Of a stretch of DNA of 57,732 nt, positions 1-9,412 are shown one piece after another. The notes beneath the pieces were generated by a model. That model saw only the letters and a list, made by a program, of their open reading frames with translations. It was not told the origin of the DNA and made no database searches. Origin of the DNA: Kocuria sp. p3-SID1428 (GTDB taxonomy: Bacteria > Actinomycetota > Actinomycetes > Actinomycetales > Micrococcaceae); NCBI RefSeq assembly GCF_025149945.1, contig NZ_JALXVH010000012.1, positions 1 to 57,732 of the forward strand, read 5' to 3'. The stretch's first letter is position 1. The number at the start of each line of letters is the position of its first letter. Both the position numbers and the translations under genes were made by a program.

Positions 1-33
1 GTGGCCTCTCAGTGTGAGTCAGCGTCTCCCCCG

Positions 34-213
<180 letters not shown>

Positions 214-542
214 GTGGGCCTCCTGGACTGTGCACGGTGCCTCGGGCCGTCCGGGGCGCTGCGATCGGATCTGCGTGCGCTCGGCGCAGCGTTCCTGTGC
301 TCATCGTGACCCGAGCAGCTCGGACTCGGGAGAGCTCGAGTTCAACTGTGGACGAGTCGATGACTTCAACTGCGCTCAGATCTCGGCTGCTGCCCCTTCC
401 GCGCAGGGACCCGCAGGATCCGCTGCCGAGATGCCTCCAAGCCGTTCTTCCACAACCGCATCCCGCCTCGGGGCACCGGATGGCACAATGTTCCCGATCG
501 GAGCCGGTCTGGACCCCGATCCCGGAATCTCAGGAGAGCACC
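214..542. promoter_or_regulatory. Intergenic region between the SAF-like fragment and the HTH gene
   Basis: This is a 329-base gap between divergent genes. I see no convincing coding frame. A CACAAT hexamer at 484-489 could be the -10 element of the HTH gene and would give a leader of roughly 50 bases. The octamer ttcaactg occurs twice, at 341 and 365. No terminator-like hairpin or known riboswitch is evident. Confidence 0.35.
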
Positions 543-761
543 ATGGCAGAGCCGCAGTTCCTCACGCTGGCCGATGTCGCCGACATCCTCGCGATCTCGG
601 CCTCCCAGGCTCGTGCGATGGTCCGCTCGGGCGAGCTGCCGGCGATCCAGGTCGGCGGACGCGGTCAGTGGCGGGTCGAGAAGGCCCGCTTCGAGCAGTG
701 GGTCGAGCAGCGTCATCAGGAGACGGCCCAGGCCGTGCGAGCGGGCGCCTCCCTGGACTGA
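543..761 (+). CDS. Helix-turn-helix (excisionase/MerR-type) DNA-binding protein
   Basis: This 72-residue protein is essentially a single winged-helix domain of the excisionase family. It has the typical opening FLTLADVADILAISASQARA (a LTxxEVAxxL-like helix), then MVRSGELPAIQVGGRGQWRV and an acidic final helix. The ATG at 543 is preceded by caggagagcacc, a good ribosome binding site, and the same frame upstream of it looks non-coding. Such stand-alone proteins are common in actinobacterial chromosomes outside any phage, and nothing here suggests an integrase partner. The gene ends 5 bases before a convergent gene of unknown function. Its target is unknown, and DNA binding is inferred from the fold only. 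Confidence 0.85.
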   Translation: MAEPQFLTLADVADILAISASQARAMVRSGELPAIQVGGRGQWRVEKARFEQWVEQRHQETAQAVRAGASLD

Positions 762-766
762 GGGCC

Positions 767-1336
767 TCAGGCCCGGCCTGCCGCGACGGGCTCCGAGACC
801 ACGCAGGCGATCGCCGAGAAAGGCACCGTGCGCATGGCGCGCACCGCCCGACGGCGCCGGAACTCGTCGTCCGGATGCATCGCCAGATCCAGGTGATCGC
901 GCCCCGCCCGGTCGATCGTCCCCTCCAGCGATCCGCCGGGCACCCCGTCGACCAGCAGGACGCGCACAGCCGCCCTGGCCTGGGCCAGGGCGCGCACCGC
1001 CTGCCCCAGCCCCAGCCGGCTGCGCCGCTGCGGATCGCTGCGCCGCCGATCCAGCCCCTCGACCCACAGCACCGATTCCAGGGGGACCAGCAGCTCCACG
1101 GCCGAGTCCTGGAGCATGACCCACCCCATCCCGGCACCGGTCACCTCGCCGCGCGCCGAGGAGCCCCCGCGCAGCCCCACCTGCACGGCCGCGCCCTCGC
1201 AGCCCAGGAAGCGGTCCTGCAGCAGGGCCTCGGCGGTCTCGGCACGGGTCAGCTCGGCTGCCTCGCGCTCCATATCCCGGAAGCGCTCGGCCGCCAGCTG
1301 CGCCTCCATGTCCGCGAACAGCTCATCCCAGCGCAT
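767..1336 (-). CDS. Conserved actinobacterial protein of unknown function
   Basis: This 189-residue protein matches no family I can name. The N-terminal 40 residues look like a charged amphipathic helix (MRWDELFADMEAQLAAERFR onward). The middle contains alternating Gly and hydrophobic positions (RGEVTGAGMGWVMLQDSAVE then LLVPLESVLWVEGL). This resembles a small Sm-like beta-barrel that ends in a strand pairing with a Val-x-x-Val edge. No signal peptide or membrane segment is visible. ATG 1336 is preferred to ATG 1348 because gggggag lies four bases upstream of it. The gene converges on the HTH gene. Assignment as a real gene rests on clean coding character and the ribosome binding site; the Sm-like idea is inference. 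Confidence 0.7.
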   Translation of the reverse strand: MRWDELFADMEAQLAAERFRDMEREAAELTRAETAEALLQDRFLGCEGAAVQVGLRGGSSARGEVTGAGMGWVMLQDSAVELLVPLESVLWVEGLDRRRSDPQRRSRLGLGQAVRALAQARAAVRVLLVDGVPGGSLEGTIDRAGRDHLDLAMHPDDEFRRRRAVRAMRTVPFSAIACVVSEPVAAGRA

Positions 1337-1428
1337 CAGCTCCCCCATCCCCGGTCGCCCAGCCCCGGAGCGCCCTCATGGCCACCGGCAGGTCAGCCTC
1401 CCCGGAGTCTACGAAAGGGCGCGGTCTC

Positions 1429-1603
1429 ATGACGTCATAGTGAGATTCATCGTTCATTGACACCAGCAGACACTCAGATGAAGCTGTGAGCATCAAACGT
1501 CACCAAACGGCATCACATGGCAGATTCAGCGATGATCTGACACCCGCACCGATCGGCACGGGCACGATGCGCAGAGGCGGTGACCTGATGCCAGGAGGCA
1601 CCC
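1429..1603. promoter_or_regulatory. Regulatory region upstream of the LysM gene
   Basis: The stretch from about 1430 to 1560 is clearly less GC-rich than its surroundings. It contains the perfect 10-base palindrome ATGACGTCAT (1429-1438) and a consensus-like TTGACA (1457-1462), but no convincing -10 hexamer at the right distance. It separates the divergent unknown gene and the LysM gene and probably carries both promoters. Confidence 0.4.
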
Positions 1604-2185
1604 ATGTCCGTGCAGTGCGCAGCCCGCTTCACTCCCCCGCCGGTCCCCGAGCCGTCCGCCGAGCGAGGCACGGCCCCTCGAGCCTCCGGGCCCTTCACCC
1701 AGCGCGGCCTGGGTGCCGGCGCGGCCCTGCTTCTCAGCAGCGGCGCCGCTGCGAGCGCCTGGGCCCTGCCCGCGACGGCCCACGCGCAGTCTGAGCAGAC
1801 GGCACCGGAGGAGGATCAGCAGGCCGGCCCCCGCCCCGAGGCCCACAGCCCCGATGTCGCGGCCGCCATGCCGGTGAGCCCCCTGTGGAGCGCGGCGATC
1901 GCAGCTGAGACCCCCGCTCGGCCCGCAGCCGCAGCGGCACCGGCGGCACCGACGACTTCGGAACGGATCCAGGATCGCCTGGCCGAGTCCGCGCTGTGCG
2001 TGCGCGGCGGCGAGAGCCTGTGGTCCCTGACCGGGCAGCTGCTGGGCCCGAACGCCTCAGAGGCCGAGATCGCCCGGTCCTGGCCGCTGCTCTGGGAGGC
2101 CAACGCCGATCAGATCCGCGACCCGGACCGGGTGGCCGCAGGAACCGTCCTGAAAGTCCCGCCGCGGCTGCTGCCGGAGTCCTGA
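1604..2185 (+). CDS. Exported LysM-domain protein
   Basis: This 193-residue protein has a long basic N-terminus and a hydrophobic Ala/Leu-rich segment at about residues 34-60 that ends in an Ala-x-Ala-like site (ATAHA), consistent with a signal peptide or anchor. A low-complexity Ala/Pro linker follows. The C-terminal 55 residues form one LysM-like module: VRGGESLWSL, a central helix with WPLLWEANADQIRDP, and the closing AGTVLKVP. LysM modules bind peptidoglycan, so the protein probably sits at the cell wall. The region between the LysM hallmarks is longer than in a classical 45-residue LysM. The ATG at 1604 has caggaggcaccc in front. The downstream neighbour is the Rv3235-like gene in the same direction. 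Confidence 0.8.
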   Translation: MSVQCAARFTPPPVPEPSAERGTAPRASGPFTQRGLGAGAALLLSSGAAASAWALPATAHAQSEQTAPEEDQQAGPRPEAHSPDVAAAMPVSPLWSAAIAAETPARPAAAAAPAAPTTSERIQDRLAESALCVRGGESLWSLTGQLLGPNASEAEIARSWPLLWEANADQIRDPDRVAAGTVLKVPPRLLPES

Positions 2186-2263
2186 GCCGCCGCAGCGCCG
2201 CCCCTCTTCACACACCTCGCCTGTTCCACCCCCATCCATCCCTATCTGTTCCAGGAGCCCGCC

Positions 2264-2746
2264 ATGCCCATCACCTCGCACCGCCCGCCGACCCCGCGCT
2301 CCGAGCAGCGCCCGTCGTCCTCAGGCAGCGCACGCCCCTACGTATGGCGCCAGCAGCAGCGCGCCGCCCAGCGATCCATCACCCCGGGCACCGAGCGTGA
2401 GCGCGCCACTGCCCTGATCCGAGCTGTCGCCGTCGCCGCTGTCGAGGTCCTGGCCGGTGCGCGGCCCGCCGGCCAGCTCTCCCGCTGGGCCGAACCGGAG
2501 ATCGTGGATCGCCTGCACCGCAGAGCCGTCCTGCTGCAGCGGCGCCGAGGTCTGGAGCCGGCGGAGGCCCCCGTGCATCGCGTCCATCAGCACTCGGAGG
2601 TCCGCAGTCAGCGCGTGTGCCCGGTGGGTGACGGCATCTACGAGGCCGCCCTGGTCATCTGCGATGACGCCCGCTCACGAGCGGTCGTCGTGCGGGCCGA
2701 GCGGCAGGAGCAGGCCTGGCGCATCACCGTCCTGGAGATCGGGTGA
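2264..2746 (+). CDS. Rv3235-family protein
   Basis: This 160-residue soluble protein has a disordered Ser/Pro/Arg-rich N-terminus (about residues 1-40). A compact alpha/beta domain follows, with the features I associate with the actinobacterial Rv3235 family: RAVAVAAVEVLAGARPAGQL, LSRWAEPEIVDRL, then a strand-rich C-terminus containing GIYEAALVICDDARSRAVVV. Family members usually lie next to secA, as here, but their function is unknown. The start at 2264 is supported by ccaggagcccgcc. It ends 98 bases before the convergent secA stop, with a shared terminator in between. Confidence 0.8.
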   Translation: MPITSHRPPTPRSEQRPSSSGSARPYVWRQQQRAAQRSITPGTERERATALIRAVAVAAVEVLAGARPAGQLSRWAEPEIVDRLHRRAVLLQRRRGLEPAEAPVHRVHQHSEVRSQRVCPVGDGIYEAALVICDDARSRAVVVRAERQEQAWRITVLEIG

Positions 2747-2776
2747 GGCCACCCACGCACGCCTGCTGAGAAACGG

Positions 2777-2820
2777 CAGCGGGGCCGGGCGCGGACGCTC
2801 TCGCCTGCCCGGCCCCGCTG
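2777..2820. terminator. Bidirectional terminator between the Rv3235-like gene and secA
   Basis: A perfect 14-bp GC-rich stem (2777-2790 with 2807-2820) has a 16-base loop. It lies between two convergent stop codons. No U-tract follows, which is usual in this GC range. Confidence 0.75.
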
Positions 2821-2844
2821 GGGCTTCTCCGCTGGGGAACGCGC

Positions 2845-5640
<2,796 letters not shown>

Positions 5641-5780
5641 GGGAACACGCTCCTTGATCGTGGGGGCTGAGTCGCCGTGATCGATCCGAGAGCCGTCACG
5701 GACTCTCCCGCGACGGGCTCCCCGGTCCGAGGCCGTGGGGTCGGCCGACGACTCAGGACAGTGTACGGCAGAGCCCATGG

Positions 5781-5818
5781 CGGCAGACGCGACCGGGAGA
5801 GCCCGGTCGCGTCTGCCG
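5781..5818 (-). terminator. Terminator after hpf
   Basis: A perfect 17-bp stem (5781-5797 with 5802-5818) closes a four-base loop. It sits 66 bases downstream of the hpf stop codon and upstream of secA. It should largely separate the two genes or act as an attenuator between them. Confidence 0.75.
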
Positions 5819-5883
5819 TGCGCTGAGCTCGAGGGCCGACCTGCCTGTGCCGACCGCGCCATCAAGCTGGGAGACGGCCCCGA

Positions 5884-6564
5884 TCAGCTGGCCTGGTACG
5901 CCCTCTCCTCCACGGTCTCCGGCTCGAGCGCCGAGGCGCTGAGGGAGATCACACCGTATTCCCAGCCCTTGCGCCGGTAGGCCACCGAGGCCTCATCGGT
6001 GGCCGAGTCGATGTAGAGGAAGAAATCGTGGCCCACGAGCTCCATGCGGTCGATGGCCTGGTCAGCGCTCATCCGCTCGGCGGGGAAGGACTTGCGTCGG
6101 ATCTCGACGGGCGGCACGTCCTCGCTGAGCGCGTACTCGGTGTCGAAGGCCTCGGACTCAGCGGCCGAGAGCTCTTCCTGGGAGGCGTAGGGCCGCTCCC
6201 CGATCGGCATGACCGGAAGCGCGGCGGTCGCTTCGTGCACGGCGGTGGGACGGTGGTTGCCGCGGTGGATCTTTCGGCGGTCGCGCGCGCGGCGCAGCTG
6301 CTCGATGAGCTTGGCGTAGGCGGCATCGAAGGCGGCCTGCTTGTCATCGCCGCGGGCCTCCGCACGCACCACGGGACCGCGGCCGATCACGGTGGCCTCC
6401 ACGCGCATGCCGTCGTGACCGGGCTGGGGATTCTCCTTGAGGACTTTGATCTCGATCCGCTGGACCTTGTCGCCCAGCTCCTCGAACCTCACGACCTTGG
6501 TCCCGACGTAGTCGCGGAAGCGATCGGAGATGGTGACGTTGCGGCCCTGGATGGTGAGTTCCAT
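5884..6564 (-). CDS. hpf: Long-form ribosome hibernation promoting factor
   Basis: This 226-residue protein is the long HPF type that dimerises 70S ribosomes into inactive 100S particles during stress or stationary phase. The N-terminal domain (about 1-105) has the S30AE/YfiA fold, opening MELTIQGRNVTISDRFRDYV with the basic helix YAKLIEQLRRARDRRKIHRG. After an acidic linker, the C-terminal dimerisation domain begins near VEIRRKSFPAERMSADQAID and includes GHDFFLYIDSATDEASVAYR. The ATG at 6564 has ggaggacatc in front. An in-frame upstream ATG is rejected because it lacks this site. The gene lies between comF-like and secA, the usual actinobacterial order. Confidence 0.95.
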   Translation of the reverse strand: MELTIQGRNVTISDRFRDYVGTKVVRFEELGDKVQRIEIKVLKENPQPGHDGMRVEATVIGRGPVVRAEARGDDKQAAFDAAYAKLIEQLRRARDRRKIHRGNHRPTAVHEATAALPVMPIGERPYASQEELSAAESEAFDTEYALSEDVPPVEIRRKSFPAERMSADQAIDRMELVGHDFFLYIDSATDEASVAYRRKGWEYGVISLSASALEPETVEERAYQAS

Positions 6565-6652
6565 GATGTCCTCCCAGTCAGCGGACTGGCTCCCGCAGCA
6601 CACGGGATCATCCGCGGTAGACCCTGCGGCGGCCGACGAGGGCGACCTCCGC

Positions 6653-6684
6653 CCGGGACTAGGGGTCCCGGTAACAGAATATTA
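6653..6684 (-). promoter_or_regulatory. Candidate hpf promoter with adjoining inverted repeat
   Basis: On the minus strand GGGTAATAT (TAATAT at 6679-6684) stands out as the most AT-rich spot nearby. GGGTAA also resembles the -10 of stress sigma factors of the SigB/SigF group, but I see no clear GTTT-type -35. A 7-bp inverted repeat (6653-6659 with 6665-6671) lies just downstream in the presumed leader. Confidence 0.4.
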
Positions 6685-6703
6685 CCCGGCTCACACATGC
6701 GAT

Positions 6704-7555
6704 TCACCCACCCGTCGCCGGTGATTCGCTCCCGGCACGGACCCCGAGGGCCGTGGGGGCGCCCACCGCGCCCAGCACGACTGCCCCGCGCACCGCGATG
6801 CCGCCGGTCTGAAGCCGCCGTGCCGCCCGGGACAGCGTTGAGCCGGTGGTGAGGACGTCATCGACGAGCACCACGGAGTCCGGCACCGCACAGCGCAGCC
6901 GTCGCCATGGGCGCTGCAGCACGAAGGGGTCCTCGGCCCGAGCACGTGCGGCGGCATCGCGTGTCTTCTGCGCACCCGAGTGCGCCACGTCGCCGCGGCG
7001 CAGTGCCGCCGCAGCGGTGCGGGTGCGGTGTCCGAGCCACGGCTCCACGCGCACTCCCGTCGGCAGCAGGCCCTGCCGACCAGCCCGGGCCAGCAGCTCA
7101 CCCACGGGATCGGACCAGCGGCGCCGCAGCGCCGCCGCCGAGGTGGGGATCGGCACGAGCACCTGCCCCTGCGCGCCCTCCCCGAGCCCGACGCGCACGG
7201 CGCGGGCGAGGATCGGGGCGAGCACAGCGAGCAGATCGGCCCTGCCGCCGTCCTTGAAGGCCATCAGGCACACCGCCAGCTCGAACTCATACGCCCCGGC
7301 GGCCACGACCGGCAGACCCGCGAGCTGGGCGGAGCCGGATTCCGCCCGACGGGGCCGCGAGCAGCTGCGGTGCAGCAGGCGCCGACACGGGCGGCACACC
7401 GACTCTCCCGGCTCCCGGCACACCGCGCACTGGACCGGCACGAGCGGCTCGATCCCACGCACCGCCGTCTGCGCCGCTCGGGCCATGCCCGCTGCGAAGG
7501 AGTCGGCGCCGAGGCTGCGACCGGGGTGCCGTCGTGGTGTCTCAGGAGAGTTCAT
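6704..7555 (-). CDS. ComF-family phosphoribosyltransferase-like protein
   Basis: This 283-residue protein has the two-part ComF layout. Near residue 45 there is a four-cysteine knuckle (CAVC ... CRPC). The C-terminal half carries a type I phosphoribosyltransferase fold with the PRPP-binding loop VVLVDDVLTTGSTLS. ComF proteins take part in DNA uptake in competent bacteria, but most actinobacterial copies, including this one without other com genes in view, have no established role. Start choice is uncertain. ATG 7555 gives a natural N-terminus but has only a weak ribosome binding site, and a GTG at 7639 would add 28 arginine-rich residues. It lies downstream of lpqB in the same direction and probably shares its transcript. 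Confidence 0.85.
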   Translation of the reverse strand: MNSPETPRRHPGRSLGADSFAAGMARAAQTAVRGIEPLVPVQCAVCREPGESVCRPCRRLLHRSCSRPRRAESGSAQLAGLPVVAAGAYEFELAVCLMAFKDGGRADLLAVLAPILARAVRVGLGEGAQGQVLVPIPTSAAALRRRWSDPVGELLARAGRQGLLPTGVRVEPWLGHRTRTAAAALRRGDVAHSGAQKTRDAAARARAEDPFVLQRPWRRLRCAVPDSVVLVDDVLTTGSTLSRAARRLQTGGIAVRGAVVLGAVGAPTALGVRAGSESPATGG

Positions 7556-7672
7556 GGGCGCAGGGTCCCGCAAGCGCCGGAGGTGCGCTCGCCCCGACGA
7601 CGGGCACGGGACGCAGCACCCCGCCCCCCGGACGAGCACCAGCCTGTGGAGGACTGCCGGCCGGTCGAGGGC

Positions 7673-9412
7673 TCAGCCCGCGTAGGCCACGTCCGAGATC
7701 TCGTCGGTCTGCGGGGACCAGGCCTCACCGGTGAGCAGGCGCAGCTCGCCGGCGCTCTCCACGTAGATCTCGCCCTCGCCGTCCCCGCCGGCGATGTTCT
7801 GCACGCCGTCGACGACCGTCGGCAGGCTGCGGTGGCGACCCGAGATGTCGTAGACCTGCGGCGTGCTGCTGGAGTCGCGCTCAGCGGCCGCCACGAACGC
7901 CGTATCGCTGATCCACGCGGCGTAGGCCGGGGGCTCCACGGCACCCAGATCTACCATCTGCGGATCGTTCAGCCGCACCGGCTCCCCGTCGCCGCTGCGG
8001 ATGATGCCGGCCAGCAGGATCCGGGAGTCGTCGCCCTCGTCGGTGAGGATCAGCGCCCGGGTGCCGCCGCGGGCCACGCGCAGGCTGGCGATCGGGATGC
8101 CCTCCAGCGAATCCGCCTGCACCTGCTCGGCGCTGCGTCCGGGCTCGTCGATGTTGGCGACTCGGACCGTCCCCTCGTCATCTGCGGTCCAGGCCCAGCC
8201 GTGATCATCCACGGACGGATCGCTCAGCCCGGATCCGCTCACGCGCTCCACGACCTCAGGATCCGCGGAGGAGAAGGTCACCATGGTCTCGTCGCCATCG
8301 CTCAGCGCCGCGAACCGGTCCATCTCCCTGCCCATGGCCGGTGCCGTGGGCGAGCGGCCCTCGAGGGCATCTGCCAGCTGCGGAACAGGGCTGATCTGCC
8401 CGCCCTGATGGAACACGAGCTCCTCATCGCGCAGCGCGATCTGACGCCCCGGCACCCCCGCCACTGTCCCGGGAAGCTCAGCGGCAGCGCCCGGCGCCAG
8501 CTCCACGGCCGAGTCGTTGACGGTCATGCCGAGGGTGTCGACCGTCTCGAGATCCTGCAGGGTGAGCAGGATCTGCCCGTACATGCCCTGCGTGGTCTCC
8601 AGGTCCGCGGTGCTGAAGTCGGGGATGGTCAGCTCGACCGAGGCTTCGCCGTCCTGGACGGGAACGGTGGAACCCTCGGCCAGCTGCGCGCCCTCCGGGA
8701 TCTCGGAGCGCACCGCACCGTCCAGGTAGGGAGCCGGGCCGTTGAGCAGTGCGCGCATGAGCTGCGTGGAGACCACGGGTCGATCCGGGAACCAGCGGGA
8801 GTCCGGCACGGCATATCTGCCGTCGAGCGTCATGAAGTACAGGTTGTAGGGCTGATACACGTCATCGAGGTTCGAGGCCGGGATGAGCACGGCGTCCGGG
8901 GCCTCGGAGATGCGCCACTCGCCATCGACCCGGGTGAGCTCGAGGTCGAACTCATCGGTCGTGCCGGGCTCCTGCCGATTCATGATCCCGTTGACGTCGA
9001 TCTCGGCACGGGTGTCCACGCTGACGCGCACCTGATCGTCCTCGAGCCCCTGCTGGATCCCTGCCTCGCCGGAGAACACGAAGGTCTGCTGTCCCGGGTG
9101 CCAGCTGTCGGCCAGCTCCGGGGCCAGGTACCGACGAGCCGCGGCATAGTCCTCGGCCGCGCCCTGCCCCGCCGCCAGGAAGTCGGTCACGATCTGCTCG
9201 GGACTCGCCCCCGGGGCAGGGGCCGCGAACTCGGGCTCCGCCTCGTCGGGGGTCGCGGGGGTGGGCGGCTCGGCCACGTGCACGGGCCCGGACGTGGGGA
9301 TGGACGCGCAGCCGCCCAGCACCAGGGAGCCGACCACACCCATCGACAGCGCCAGGCGCACTCGCCGGCGGCGCTCGCCCCCTGCCCGCGCAGAGGCGGT
9401 GTCCTGGCTCAT
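7673..9412 (-). CDS. lpqB: Lipoprotein LpqB, partner of the MtrAB system
   Basis: This 579-residue protein begins with a lipoprotein signal: a basic n-region, a hydrophobic stretch and the lipobox LVLGGC with Cys at about residue 35. A GerMN-type domain follows in the middle (around NDSAVELAPG and upstream). The C-terminal half is compatible with a beta-propeller (repeats around FAALSDGDETMVTFSSADPE and GGTRALILTDEGDDSRILLA). In related actinobacteria LpqB contacts the sensor kinase MtrB outside the membrane and tunes MtrA phosphorylation. Its ATG overlaps the mtrB stop codon (TGATG), so translation is coupled. Confidence 0.95.
   Translation of the reverse strand: MSQDTASARAGGERRRRVRLALSMGVVGSLVLGGCASIPTSGPVHVAEPPTPATPDEAEPEFAAPAPGASPEQIVTDFLAAGQGAAEDYAAARRYLAPELADSWHPGQQTFVFSGEAGIQQGLEDDQVRVSVDTRAEIDVNGIMNRQEPGTTDEFDLELTRVDGEWRISEAPDAVLIPASNLDDVYQPYNLYFMTLDGRYAVPDSRWFPDRPVVSTQLMRALLNGPAPYLDGAVRSEIPEGAQLAEGSTVPVQDGEASVELTIPDFSTADLETTQGMYGQILLTLQDLETVDTLGMTVNDSAVELAPGAAAELPGTVAGVPGRQIALRDEELVFHQGGQISPVPQLADALEGRSPTAPAMGREMDRFAALSDGDETMVTFSSADPEVVERVSGSGLSDPSVDDHGWAWTADDEGTVRVANIDEPGRSAEQVQADSLEGIPIASLRVARGGTRALILTDEGDDSRILLAGIIRSGDGEPVRLNDPQMVDLGAVEPPAYAAWISDTAFVAAAERDSSSTPQVYDISGRHRSLPTVVDGVQNIAGGDGEGEIYVESAGELRLLTGEAWSPQTDEISDVAYAG

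Noticed and set aside
543..761. Excisionase-like HTH protein as a mark of an integrated element
   Set aside because: No integrase, attachment repeats or phage genes are near; neighbours are housekeeping genes.
1429..1438. ATGACGTCAT palindrome as a regulator site
   Set aside because: A single 10-base palindrome with no second copy and no known matching regulator; kept only as a note in the intergenic entry.
1457..1462. TTGACA as the -35 of a LysM promoter
   Set aside because: No credible -10 hexamer lies 16-19 bases downstream.
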